Shown here in pieces: positions 35,732 through 45,991 of a stretch of DNA of 64,000 nucleotides; positions within the stretch are counted from its first letter, which is position 1, and every line of letters begins with the position of its first letter. Source of the stretch: Bugula neritina. Taxonomy: Eukaryota > Bryozoa > Gymnolaemata > Cheilostomatida > Bugulidae. The position numbers and the translations under genes were made by a program. Location of the stretch: contig OZ037769.1 in assembly GCA_964035545.1 (NCBI GenBank), positions 9,525,429 to 9,589,428 of the forward strand. The letters are read 5' to 3'. Below the pieces are notes generated by a model. That model was not told the DNA's origin. It ran no database searches and saw only the letters and a program-made list of their open reading frames with translations.

Positions 35732-36221
35732 CTCGCCCTATGCCGGTTAGTTTTGCTGTGGAGCAAAATTTGCTGCCAGGTTTAACAAGTTTTTTACCCT
35801 GAAGTCCTATTCATCATTATATAGCTGCACATATCTTTTTCTAGCAATGCACTTCTTTCACCTGTTGAATTATCAGCTTAAGTTATGTGAACTTTATTAC
35901 CATTTTAATTTTCTCGATGATTATAATGTTGATCTAGCTGATAGTATGATAAAGTTGTTATTGTTGATTAAAGTATAACCATCACTATATAACCAATCAA
36001 ATATATACTGGTTCTGACTTTCAACTTTAAACTTTTAATAACTTCAGTTGTGCTTTACAATTTAATGTATTTATCTTGTTATCTTGTATTTTCTAGCAAC
36101 AGATTTTGGTATAGTGGTTCTTTAATTTCAAAAGTAAATATATTAAGTGATTCACTTTGATTTTTTATCATATAGCAGTAAAGTGACTTTTAATCAAATG
36201 TAGTTACAGTTTAATAGTAAT

Positions 36222-36223
<2 letters not shown>

Positions 36224-36275
<52 letters not shown>
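36224..36275. repeat. (TA)n tract
   Basis: About 26 AT dinucleotides, left of the palindrome at 36334. Confidence 0.95.
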
Positions 36276-36278
<3 letters not shown>

Positions 36279-36333
36279 TCTATAATTAAAAATGAATCAA
36301 AAGAACTCAATATTTCGAAAAATAGAGTATTTA

Positions 36334-36727
<394 letters not shown>

Positions 36728-36757
36728 AGAAGAAGTAAAATGAGATTTGATTAATAT

Positions 36758-36832
36758 AATGGCATTTATTACTAGTAGTTTCGTACACAAGAACGATGTG
36801 CACTCGTCAGATAAATTAGCCACTATGATTGC
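36758..36832 (-). ncRNA. Hammerhead ribozyme in left terminal repeat
   Basis: On the minus strand: CTGACGA (36804-36810 reversed), a 7-bp stem II (GTGCACA/TGTGTAC), GAAAC (36778-36782 reversed), then the self-complementary TACTAGTA for a short stem III. Stem I is formed by ATAGTGGC before the core and GCCATTAT after it, with an internal loop. This is the type I, dimer-forming layout known for Penelope-like elements. The core looks intact. Confidence 0.8.
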
Positions 36833-36889
36833 TTACAACTATAAATAATGTAATATGTAAATATACACAGATTAAAGCTAGAAGATCAA

Positions 36890-37657
36890 ACTGATGACAG
36901 AATTACTATAACAGCTAAGAAACCCGCCTTCATTACTATCAAGGATCATAAGGCTAACTACATAACTAACCCCACCTGCCGCCTTATTAACCCCACCAAA
37001 CCAGAGATAGGTAGGGTGAGTAAACAACTACTTGACAGAATTAATACATCGATAAACAGCAAACTTGACCTAAATCAGTGGAAAAGCACATCTGCAGTTT
37101 TACATTGGTTTGACAATTTGACCACCACAAACAGGCACTCTTTTATCGTGTTCGATATTGTGGAATTTTATCCATCTATATCGCCAAAGCTACTTTCAGA
37201 TGCTCTCGACTTTGCCAACTTGCATACCACAGTCAGCAACCACGAACGGAATATCATATTGCACACAAAAAAATCCATATTGGTGCATGACAACTCATTT
37301 TGGGGTAAAAGACAATCAGATAATTTGTTTGACGTCACTATGGGCTCACATGATGGTGCTGAAACATGTGAATTAGTAGGATTATTTTTATTAAGTACAA
37401 TCTCAAAAAAGTTCAAAGTTAACATTGGACTATATCGAGATGATGGGCTAGGTGTAACAGATCTTAAACCACAACTAGCTGAAAGACTGAAAAAAGGTCT
37501 TTGCATATTATTCCAGTCACACGGTCTAAAGATCACCATAGATGTTAATATTGAGACAACTGACTATTTAGATGTCACCCTAGATCTGGTCAAGAAACAT
37601 CATACACCATACTCCAAGCCCAACAACATCCCTCTGTATGTATACATACACTACTAA
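36890..37657 (+). pseudogene. Penelope-like reverse transcriptase (truncated)
   Basis: An open frame that continues upstream of the first ATG (37016) contains KPAFITIKDHKANYITNPTC, FIVFDIVEFYPSISPKLL (motif A, D..EFYPSI), TMGSHDGAETCELVGLFL (motif B) and IGLYRDDGLGV (motif C, YRDD). This order and these forms are those of Penelope-like RT. N-terminal parts are missing. The frame runs into a 14-bp tandem array and stops at 37657. Confidence 0.85.
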
Positions 37658-37875
37658 GTACTATCACTACTCTACCAACTCTACTCTACTGACACTATTC
37701 ACTAAGTACTGACACTACTCTACTAATACTACTCTACTAACACTACTCTACTAACACTACTCTACTAACACTACTCTACTAACTCTACTCTACTAACACT
37801 ACTCTACTAACTCTACTCTACTAACACTACTCTACTAACTCTACTCTACTAACACTACTCTACTAACACTACTCT
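37658..37875. repeat. 14-bp tandem array inside the Penelope coding region
   Basis: About 15 copies of TACTCTACTAACAC and close variants. The array begins right after the reverse transcriptase frame (PLYVYIHY, stop) and ends right before ASNHPPSILKN-like codons resume. Because 14 is not a multiple of 3, each copy changes the frame, so the array itself separates RT from endonuclease. Confidence 0.9.
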
Positions 37876-38739
37876 AACCATCCTCCTAGCATACTGAAAA
37901 ACATACCAGAATCTATAAACCGCAGACTTTGTGACATATCTACCAATGAAACTATCTTTAACAATGCCATCCCACAATATCAAGATGCCTTGGCTAAAAG
38001 CGGATATGACTACCAACTCAAATACAAAGACTATACTGACAACACCAATACAAGCATCAAACCCATCAGACAAAGACAAGTCATCTGGTACAATCCACCT
38101 TATAGCCGCAATGTAAAGACAAAAATCGGCTCCATATACCTCAAGCTGATAAAAGATATATTCAACACCAAACACCCACTGCACAAAATATTTAATAAAA
38201 ACACACTCAAACTCAGCTACAGTTGCTGCCCAAATTTAGAGCAGACTATCACTGCTCACAACAAAAGTGTTACTAAATGCAACACCACCCCTATATCACA
38301 GGCAGGCTGTAACTGTAGAAATGTAAAGACATGCCCGCTCCCAGGAGAATGCACCACCCCAAACATTGTGTACCAGGCCAAAGTATCCGTCCCATCAAAA
38401 GATACTGCCGAAACATATGTAGGAATTTCCTCCACTGCATTCAAGGCAAGATACTACAACCACCTTGCTTCCTTCAGACACCCAACCAAGCGCTTGCAAA
38501 CTGAGTTAAGCAAACACATCTGGACCTTAAAAGACAAAGGTCTGGATTTTACCATATCCTGGAAAATTCTCAGAAAAGCTCAACCATACAACAACAACAC
38601 TAAAAACTGTCAGCTATGCTCATGGGAAAAATTTTTCATTCTTTATAAGCCACAGTTGTCTTCCCTCAATAAGCGCTATGACTTTTTATCCATATGCAGA
38701 CATAGTAGTAAATTTCTACTCAAGAATGCTGTAACATAG
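37876..38739 (+). pseudogene. Penelope-like C-terminal region with GIY-YIG endonuclease
   Basis: Open from about 37880 (PPSILKNIPESINRR) to a stop at 38739. It includes linker motifs (IRQRQVIWYNPPYSRNVKTK), cysteine pairs (SYSCCPN; GCNCRNVKTCPLPGEC) and the endonuclease: IVYQAKV, ETYVGISSTAFKARYYNHLA (the GIY-YIG-like Y-V-G and R), TELSKHIW and a final CQLCSWEKFFILY. The order matches EN-plus Penelope-like elements. It is separated from RT only by the 14-bp array. Confidence 0.85.
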
Positions 38740-38828
38740 CCAATTAATTCCAATGCTACCTCTTTGTTATATTTTGATCTTCTAGCTTTAATCTGTGTAT
38801 ATTTACATATTACATTATTTATAATTGT

Positions 38829-38912
38829 AAGCAATCATAGTGGCTAATTTATCTGACGAGTGCACATCGTTCTTGTGTACAAAACTACTAGTAATAAATG
38901 CCATTATATTAA
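38829..38912 (+). ncRNA. Hammerhead ribozyme in right terminal repeat, core mutated
   Basis: Same sequence as the left copy in the opposite orientation, with CTGACGA at 38853-38859 and stem II intact, but the invariant GAAAC reads AAAAC (38881-38885). Loss of that G (the general base, G12 by standard numbering) should abolish self-cleavage. So the copy on the coding strand is probably dead while the inverted one is intact. Confidence 0.75.
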
Positions 38913-38998
38913 TCAAATCTCATTTTACTTCTTCTAATGTTTATGCTCTAGATTTATTTCTATAGAGCACTCTAGTAACGTTTTATAAACACTCATTT

Positions 38999-39154
<156 letters not shown>

Positions 39155-39232
39155 TGGATATAATAATAAACTTATTTATTCATTTTATCGACTTACATTA
39201 TTTGTGTAATGCTACGCTGGAATGTCTAACTA

Positions 39233-39646
39233 GTGTCTGTTAAACGCACTAACAGAATTGCTAAACAAACAACAGTTTCTAAATATATAAAGTCACAGGG
39301 AGGGGCTTTACACCCTCCCTATCTCATTCTAGAATTACGACAAACCAAGCGCATCGTGGTTAAGTTTGTTCACACCAATAAAAGAGATACATTCTTCCAC
39401 ACTTATCGTAAAAGTATTATGTCAACAAAACAATTAGGTTTTCAAACAGATTCCAAAATATTTATTAACGAGGTTCTCAGTAGTAAGCAAAGGGACCTTT
39501 TTTGGAAAACCAGAAACTTCAAAAAATCAAACAACTATAAGTATGTTTGGACATTTGCCCAACGAATTTACTTGCGCAGAACACCTGACTCGGAGGCTAT
39601 CCAAATAAATGATGTAAATGATCTCGAGAACCTGAAATGTGTTTAG
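39233..39646 (+). CDS. LINE ORF1 protein, C-terminal domain (137 aa)
   Basis: [40 protein letters not shown] and [15 protein letters not shown] form the C-terminal domain shared by many invertebrate LINE ORF1 proteins and the baculovirus FP25K-like family (N-E-x-L-x-x-x-x-R-x-L-F, then W-T). It binds the element RNA in related proteins. The N-terminal coiled-coil is absent, consistent with 5' truncation. Confidence 0.7.
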   Translation: MSVKRTNRIAKQTTVSKYIKSQGGALHPPYLILELRQTKRIVVKFVHTNKRDTFFHTYRKSIMSTKQLGFQTDSKIFINEVLSSKQRDLFWKTRNFKKSNNYKYVWTFAQRIYLRRTPDSEAIQINDVNDLENLKCV

Positions 39647-39696
39647 TGTACCTCACTTTTGTATTTAACTTAAACTGCTAAGTTATCTTTTGCAAA

Positions 39697-42567
39697 ATGC
39701 ATGAAATTAACTGCACAGCATACGACATCTTTTCTTTTAACAAACTAGAAGTAAATAATTCAACTTTCTCTCTTCTTAACTTTAATATTCAAAGCATTAG
39801 AAATAAATTTTCACATTTTGAATATTTTTTGAACACTTTTTCTAACCCCTTTGATGTAATTTGTTTAACTGAAACTTGGCTAAATGATGATGAAATTCAA
39901 TTTTTTAAACTTGAAGGTTATGATTTTGTAGGTAGTCAGAGACTGGGTAGAGGAGGTGGTGTTGGGGCCTATGTGCGGTGTGGCCTGGGGGCCGACACGA
40001 AGGCTGTTTCGCTGTCTGGAGCAGACGTCCTCTCACTTGTTCTACACAGTCAGGCCTCAAAGTCTTCCCATTTCAGACTCACAATTATATACAGGCAGCC
40101 CGGTGCTTCCTCCACTGATGCGTTTCTTAGTGACCTGGAGGCTTATATTTCCCATGATTCTTCTCCCCATATTGTAGTAGGTGACATCAATATAGATACC
40201 CTTGACATGAATGTAAGTGACACTTATTCCACCACTATTTCTACCTATGCCTTTTACAATGCTATCACTCTCCCAACTAGAATCTCATCGTCACGAGCTA
40301 GCTGTTTAGATCATATCCTTCTAAACTTCTCTTGCATAAACGGTAAATCTGGAACCATTGAGTCAGATTTGAGTGACCACCTACCCACTTTTGTGACGTT
40401 TCAACTGAATTGTTCAAATAGAACTAATATTGTCTCAGATGATATGTATAGAACTATTAATTATTCCAAACTAGTTTCCAAGATAAACTCATTTTGCTGG
40501 TTGAAGCTCTTTGATGACTCACAAAATTGTGAAGTAAACTATGATATATTTATTACTAGACTAAAATTTCTCATTGAAAGTTGTTCACAGACTATTGAAA
40601 ACAATAGGCCTTCTAAAAAGTTTGCACAAAAACCATGGATTACTGAACATCTTTTAACTCAAATCAAAAAGAAATATGCACTTCACAAACGAGTGAAAAA
40701 AGCACCCCTGAATAAAAAGATTTTAAAAAGATATAATGCTTTTAGAAATAATTTGAATGCTGATCTGAGAACCGCTAAATATGATTATTTTAAAGCTTTT
40801 ATTAGCAATTGTAACAGTTCGCAGCTTTGGGTACTTATAAATGAACAAACAGGGAAAGCCAAACTAAACAAAAGATGCTTTTCATCAAAACTGTATTCGG
40901 TTGAGGACTCTGAAACCATGCTAGATAGCAATATGGATATAGCTAACAATTTCAATCTGTATTTTTCAACAATAGCCCAAAAACTAGCTTCAAATTTTAC
41001 AAATTCGAACTCCGATACCTACTCAATGCTGACAAATATTACTAAAGAAGAATTTCATTTAAAAAAAACTGATGAATCTCAAATAATTGAGATCATTGAA
41101 AAACTAGATTCCAAGAAAGCTATAGGTTTAGACAATATCCCGACTAAACTTATCAAATTTTGCAAAATTTCACTATCTACACCACTTGCCTATTTATTTA
41201 ACAAAAGCATAGAAGAAAAAATTGTTCCAGCGCAAATTAAAACTGCTAAAATATTACCATTCTACAAAAAAGGTTCTCATGACAGATGTGAAAACTACCG
41301 CCCTATTTCAATCCTCCCCATTTTTAGTAAAATACTTGAAAAAATTGTTAACAATCAAATTTTAAACTTTTTAGAATCTAAAAATTTGATTTCTAAGAAT
41401 CAATATGGCTTTCGAAAAAATTTAAGTACTGCAGATGCTGTTGTTAAATTTAAAAATAATACGCTCGAAGCTTTTAACAATGGAAATTGCGTTCTCGGAA
41501 TTTTTATAGATTTTAGTAAGGCTTTTGACACTATAAATCACAATATTTTACTTGCAAAAATGAGAAAACTTGGTTTTAGTGAATCCACAGTGTCATGGGT
41601 TGCTAACTACCTATCAAACCGAAGTCATTCCACACTAGTAAATGCAACCTTATCAAGTTCACGATCAGTGACCTGTGGGGTTCCCCAGGGATCTGTCTTG
41701 GGCCCTACCTTATTTTTGATATATATAAACGATCTTGCTCAACAATTTAAACTTTTTAATCCCATTTTCTATGCCGACGACACTAATTTATTTTTTGAAT
41801 CAAAAGATTTGAACTCCCATTTGGAAGCTATAAATCAAGATCTAAACTCTCTGTCAATTTGGTGCAATAAAAACAAACTCACTATAAACTATGAAAAATG
41901 CAACTATATTGTTTTAAAAAACTACCAAAATCCTTTTCAAATTCTAGAAAACTGTATATTATTAAATAAAAGACCTATAAATTACTCTAACAGCATAACT
42001 TTTCTAGGTGTACAAATAGATAAAAATTTAAATTGGAGCTTGCACATCTCAAACCTACTTACAAAATTACGACCACTTAGTGGATTAATATACCGATGTT
42101 CTGAATATCTCCCTCAAAAAATTTTACTTTTGATATATAATTCTTTCATCAATTCCAAGTTAAATTATTGTGCAGAGGCCTGGGGAAATGCAGCTAATAC
42201 CCATCTAAACAAGATTTTTATTTTTCAAAAAAAGGTAATGCGTATCATGAACAAAAAACCGTTTGACCATCCATCAGCGCCTCTATTTACTAAGCATAAA
42301 GTTCTCTCAATATACCAGATTTACCGTTTTAAAGTGTTAAAGAAAGCTCATTCTTTTTTCTACTCTGACAATTTTTTTCCCACTCACTCTATCAATACAC
42401 GTCAATCATTCATAAATCTCCCCCTTCCTCACTCTCAAACAGCAGCAGGTCACAGAAGAAACTGTTATCAGGAGGTGGCACTATGGAATGAACTGCCAAT
42501 CCCTTTACGGTCAATTAGCAACCCTAATGAATTTGGGAGGAAGTTGAGGCTTTATCTGTTAGAATAG
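39697..42567 (+). CDS. LINE ORF2: AP endonuclease plus reverse transcriptase, intact (956 aa)
   Basis: The N-terminal endonuclease has NFNIQSIRNKF, CLTETWLND, VVGDINIDTLD and the terminal LSDHLPTFV (S-D-H). Reverse transcriptase motifs: YRPISILPIFSKILEKIV, GIFIDFSKAFDTINHNILL (motif A), VTCGVPQGSVLGPTLFLIYI (motif B), FYADDTNLF (motif C, YADD) and NYEKCNYIV. The C-terminal region ends at GRKLRLYLLE. It nicks target DNA and copies its own RNA in place. No stop or frameshift across 2.87 kb, so this copy is young. Confidence 0.92.
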   Translation: MHEINCTAYDIFSFNKLEVNNSTFSLLNFNIQSIRNKFSHFEYFLNTFSNPFDVICLTETWLNDDEIQFFKLEGYDFVGSQRLGRGGGVGAYVRCGLGADTKAVSLSGADVLSLVLHSQASKSSHFRLTIIYRQPGASSTDAFLSDLEAYISHDSSPHIVVGDINIDTLDMNVSDTYSTTISTYAFYNAITLPTRISSSRASCLDHILLNFSCINGKSGTIESDLSDHLPTFVTFQLNCSNRTNIVSDDMYRTINYSKLVSKINSFCWLKLFDDSQNCEVNYDIFITRLKFLIESCSQTIENNRPSKKFAQKPWITEHLLTQIKKKYALHKRVKKAPLNKKILKRYNAFRNNLNADLRTAKYDYFKAFISNCNSSQLWVLINEQTGKAKLNKRCFSSKLYSVEDSETMLDSNMDIANNFNLYFSTIAQKLASNFTNSNSDTYSMLTNITKEEFHLKKTDESQIIEIIEKLDSKKAIGLDNIPTKLIKFCKISLSTPLAYLFNKSIEEKIVPAQIKTAKILPFYKKGSHDRCENYRPISILPIFSKILEKIVNNQILNFLESKNLISKNQYGFRKNLSTADAVVKFKNNTLEAFNNGNCVLGIFIDFSKAFDTINHNILLAKMRKLGFSESTVSWVANYLSNRSHSTLVNATLSSSRSVTCGVPQGSVLGPTLFLIYINDLAQQFKLFNPIFYADDTNLFFESKDLNSHLEAINQDLNSLSIWCNKNKLTINYEKCNYIVLKNYQNPFQILENCILLNKRPINYSNSITFLGVQIDKNLNWSLHISNLLTKLRPLSGLIYRCSEYLPQKILLLIYNSFINSKLNYCAEAWGNAANTHLNKIFIFQKKVMRIMNKKPFDHPSAPLFTKHKVLSIYQIYRFKVLKKAHSFFYSDNFFPTHSINTRQSFINLPLPHSQTAAGHRRNCYQEVALWNELPIPLRSISNPNEFGRKLRLYLLE

Positions 42568-42715
42568 TTGTATTTTTTTGTATTTTTCTGGATAGAGTCG
42601 CTGTCAGCTCGTGTTGGCCCGCGCATGACTAGCTAGGCTATAGCGCAATGGGCCTCATCATCGCCTCCTTGGCATTTTCTAATGTCCTTGTGTTATTAAA
42701 TACCTTTGATGAAAT

Positions 42716-42751
42716 AAACCAAACAAACAAACAAACAAACAAACAAACAAA
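42716..42751. repeat. (AAAC)n LINE tail
   Basis: Nine AAAC units directly after GATGAAATAAACC. A simple tetranucleotide tail at the 3' end is typical for this LINE group. The next 300 bases (42752-43060) show no feature. Confidence 0.9.
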
Positions 42752-43347
42752 CTACTCACAATCTCAGGTTATGGTGGAGTAATTAATGAAAACAGTATAA
42801 ACCCTATAGCTGAACTCCTTCAAATTTTTATGTACAAAAATCACCATCACTGCCTCAGAAGTCTCGGATAAATTTATTTAGAGTAATCAAATATTTCATT
42901 TAAAAATTAGGTTATATAAGAATCAGACTGCTGGTCTCAGCCAACCAACATTGATTGCATTCTCTGATTGGCCACTAATTATCTAATCAGGGACAGTCTT
43001 ACAAATCAGACAAATAAAACTGTTGTTAGATATGAGTCTATGAAAAGCAGACTTCTCCAAGCTGAACCCCAAACTCTTTGTGGGTGGTCCTGATGTCACC
43101 AGGAGCAATGTCAATAATAGGCAAGTGGGTGGCGGTCTTGGTGTAAATCTCAATCACTGTCAGAGCTTCTGATGGTATTTGGAATACTACAAAATGGCAG
43201 AGGGCAAACTCAAAACTCTAAACTTGCACAGAAATCAAAGTGGCTTTTGGGTTGAACTCATTAGTAGTTGTTAAAAAGCCTCAAAGGCAAGCTATATTGT
43301 ATATCAATACAAAAAAAGATGCAACTATCGCAATCATGTTCAAGTGC

Positions 43348-43460
43348 AGGTCGAATTTATGCTATATAGGTTAGATTTACACTTTATAGGTCAGGTTTAC
43401 ACTATATAGGTAAGATTTACACTATATAGGTCAGATTTACAGTATATAGGTCAGATTTAG
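43348..43460. repeat. About 21-bp tandem repeat
   Basis: Five to six units of AGGTCAGATTTACACTATAT with small changes, next to a possible exon on the minus strand. Confidence 0.9.
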
Positions 43461-44458
43461 ATACCTTGTAAAAATCCTGCAGCACTGGATATTGGGACCT
43501 GCTATCTGTTGTTACTGTGTATTCTTTTTCACCAGCTGTATATAAAATGACTGACTTATTCTTCCTTTCGCATGCATCTTGTACTGCCACTGAGTTTATA
43601 CATCTACAATCAGCAAAGGGAATAGTCATACCAACAACTCGCTCAGCTTAAGAAGAAGCCAGAGATTGTTCAGATTATCAAGTGACTAGCAACATAGTAG
43701 AGGACTAGTATCTGGTGACTAGCGACTAGTGACTATTTGATAAGCTGCTAGCAGTGACTATTACCTGTAAGTCAGGGTTTGCTTTGCTCTCTCAGAGTGA
43801 ATTTGAAGGAAGTTGAGTTGGGAAGACTCTGCCTGATACTCAAACTACAATCCATACAGGAAACCAACATGTTACTATAGCAACACTCATCAACATCCAT
43901 ACTATAAAAGCTAAAAAGTTAAAATTGATTATCCAAAATTGGTCAATTTACTCCAAGCTAAAAGATTTGCTGCGTATAGTTTATAGCTGGCGTTAATTTT
44001 TAGACTGCAACAATCTTGTTTTTTTGACAGCAGTAGCTTTAATCAGTTAGATTGATGAGCAAATTATAATATTAAAGTATCTTTCACTTAAGAGGAGGTA
44101 ACTCCACTAGATCAATCTGACAACCCCAGCATATTATTATAGAATACCTAAAAAGAACAGAAATACACAAACAAGGGTGAGTAACTCCTCATTCTTACCT
44201 GTAGGACCTTGATCTCCTTGTTTACCTTGATATCCTATCTGAACAGGTCCAGGTACTCCATCTCTACCTGTAAGCACCCAGTGATATCATTACCACAAGT
44301 GCAACTAGTTTTCAACTTGATTTCTATGTTGCTATAATAAACAGTGTGACTGGTCACTATAGTATAGCCCACTAGAAATCTACTCGCTAAATAAAGGTCA
44401 TATTATAAGAGAGAATGGAGACGGCATGCCGCAGGGTTATAGTTATAAGTTTGTAGTA

Positions 44459-44665
44459 GGTTTAGTCTGTCTACACCCCTGCGTAGTTTAGTCTGTCTAC
44501 ACCCCTGTGTAGTTTAGTCTGTCTACACCCCTGTCTAGTTTAGTCTGTTTACACCCCTATGTAGTTTAGTCTGTTTAAACCAAAATATAGTTTAGTCAGT
44601 CTACACCTTGTGTAGTTTAGTCTGTCTACACCCCTGTGTTGCTTGGTTTGTCTACACCCCTGTGT
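44459..44665. repeat. About 31-bp tandem repeat
   Basis: Roughly seven units that contain TTTAGTCTGTCTACACCCCT, in an intron of the collagen-like gene. Confidence 0.9.
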
Positions 44666-45276
44666 AGACCATAATCAAATAATCCGAAGCTCTCTGAAAA
44701 AACAAAAATGCTCCGAGATAGAGTTTTCCCCTTTTCCACATAACAAACATAAAATAATGAAAACGAAAAAGATCCCAACTTAACTTGACAGATTGAACTC
44801 AATTGAGCGTAAACATCACCTGGTTCTCCAAAAAGTCCGGTATCTCCTGGGAAACAAGGTGGTCTCCTTTCTCCTGCATCTCCAGGATTGCCGGATATAC
44901 CAGGCAGGCCATCAACATCGGGTGAACCGTCCCTCTCCATCAGTTCTGTAAGATCCTGGGTGTCTTTTGGGACCCATTCTCCCTTTCTGTTCACTGCAAA
45001 ACAAGATTAACACATAATACAAGTAGGCATGGCCCTGCAGAACAAAACAGAGTAGCCAATCACATTGCTGCATTGATATTGTCAAACCAATCACATCGCT
45101 GCACTGGTATTGTGAAGCCAATATTCTCATTACAATACTCAGGCAATAATAAACAGCAAAATATGAAAAAACAATTTATTTTAAACTTATTACCGAATAA
45201 AGTTTACTTCTAGTAAAAACATGGTGGAGAATACATCTAGACCTTGAACAATAAAAGTATGAGCTCCATAATAAAC

Positions 45277-45782
45277 CAGGGTTGTTGGGGTCAATTACAT
45301 GTGAATGCAATTAATTACAATTACATGAGAATTTGTCAATTACAATTATAATTACAGTTAAAATAAATGTAATTATTTACATTACAAAATTACATTGTAA
45401 AGCAATTAATTACAATTACAATTACTTTTGTTCTCACAAAGGACAAATAGAAGTTATGCAATTTCACTTCTAGGGTCCAACTAGCAGGGGCAATTTTGAC
45501 AGGGGGGACCGTGCTTTGTTCTCAACACTCATACTATACTACATTGACTTAATCTGTACTTGTTATTTAACAGTAGGCATGTTAAAAAAGAATGAATTTC
45601 TTAAGATTTAAAAGTTTGAAGTAATTGAGATGTAATTGTAAATATCAATTACATTAGATATGTAATTAATTACAATTACAATTACATGTTTATACATCAA
45701 TTACAAATTACATTCAATTACTTGAAAAAATATAATTAAATACAACAAATTACAATTACAAATTACAATTACCCCAACCCTG
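45277..45782. mobile_element. hAT-type MITE (506 bp) with 8-bp target duplication
   Basis: Ends CAGGGTTG...CAACCCTG are followed inward by related AATTACAATT sequence. TAATAAAC flanks it exactly on both sides (45269-45276 and 45783-45790). An 8-bp duplication plus CAGGG ends are the hallmark of hAT transposons. The interior is mostly TGTAATTAATTACA-like repeats, self-complementary at many scales. Non-autonomous. Confidence 0.85.
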
Positions 45783-45991
45783 TAATAAACTGTGAAACAC
45801 CTAGGCGTGGCTAACTGATAACACAAGGCAAGGAACTCAAGCTATATTTCCAAATATTTCAGAGGAGACGACTCCCACACAAGCAGTGAGCCCCACAAAG
45901 ATACTATTCACCAACCTCGGTTCTTGCAGGTCAGGATATAGTCTCACATATGTCAACGAATAGCAGGTGGTAGTTATTTCATGTTGTGCAG

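Larger units (their letters stand above)
36729..38942 (+). mobile_element. Penelope-like retroelement with inverted terminal repeats
   Basis: About 160-bp inverted terminal repeats (36729-36890 and 38774-38942; AGAAGAAGTAAAATGAGATT at the left edge, mirrored at the right) enclose a reverse transcriptase and a GIY-YIG endonuclease region, both plus strand. Both repeats carry a hammerhead motif. The element is flanked by (TA)n tracts (36522-36727 and 39002-39153), the AT-rich type of target often seen for Penelope-like elements. The coding part lacks the N-terminus and is split by a 14-bp tandem array, so it is defective. Confidence 0.88.
39160..42751 (+). mobile_element. CR1/L2-like LINE, nearly full length
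   Basis: Two ORFs (39233-39646 and 39697-42567), a 3' region and an (AAAC)n tail at 42716-42751. ORF2 is intact. The 5' boundary is uncertain; ORF1 lacks the usual N-terminal half, so the copy is probably 5'-truncated. I find no clear target duplication; the left side is bounded by a (TA)n tract. Confidence 0.85.
43060..44993 (-). pseudogene. Decayed collagen-like gene
   Basis: The minus-strand exon 44820-44993 starts in one Gly-x-x frame (EQKGRMGPKRHPGSY) and continues in another (GLPGISGNPGDAGER), with a frame change near 44928. Several Gly positions are Arg or Cys (PKRH, YRTD, ERRPPCFPGD). A second exon, 44199-44267, is a clean 69-bp Gly-x-x exon (RDGVPGPVQIGYQGKQGDQG) with good splice borders. 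Farther 3', open stretches at 43448-43640 (TIPFADCRCINSVAVQDACE) and about 43065-43190 (VIEIYTKTATHLPIIDIAPG) may be non-collagen C-terminal exons. Collagen triple helices need Gly at every third residue, so the 44.9-kb exon cannot function. Confidence 0.6.
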
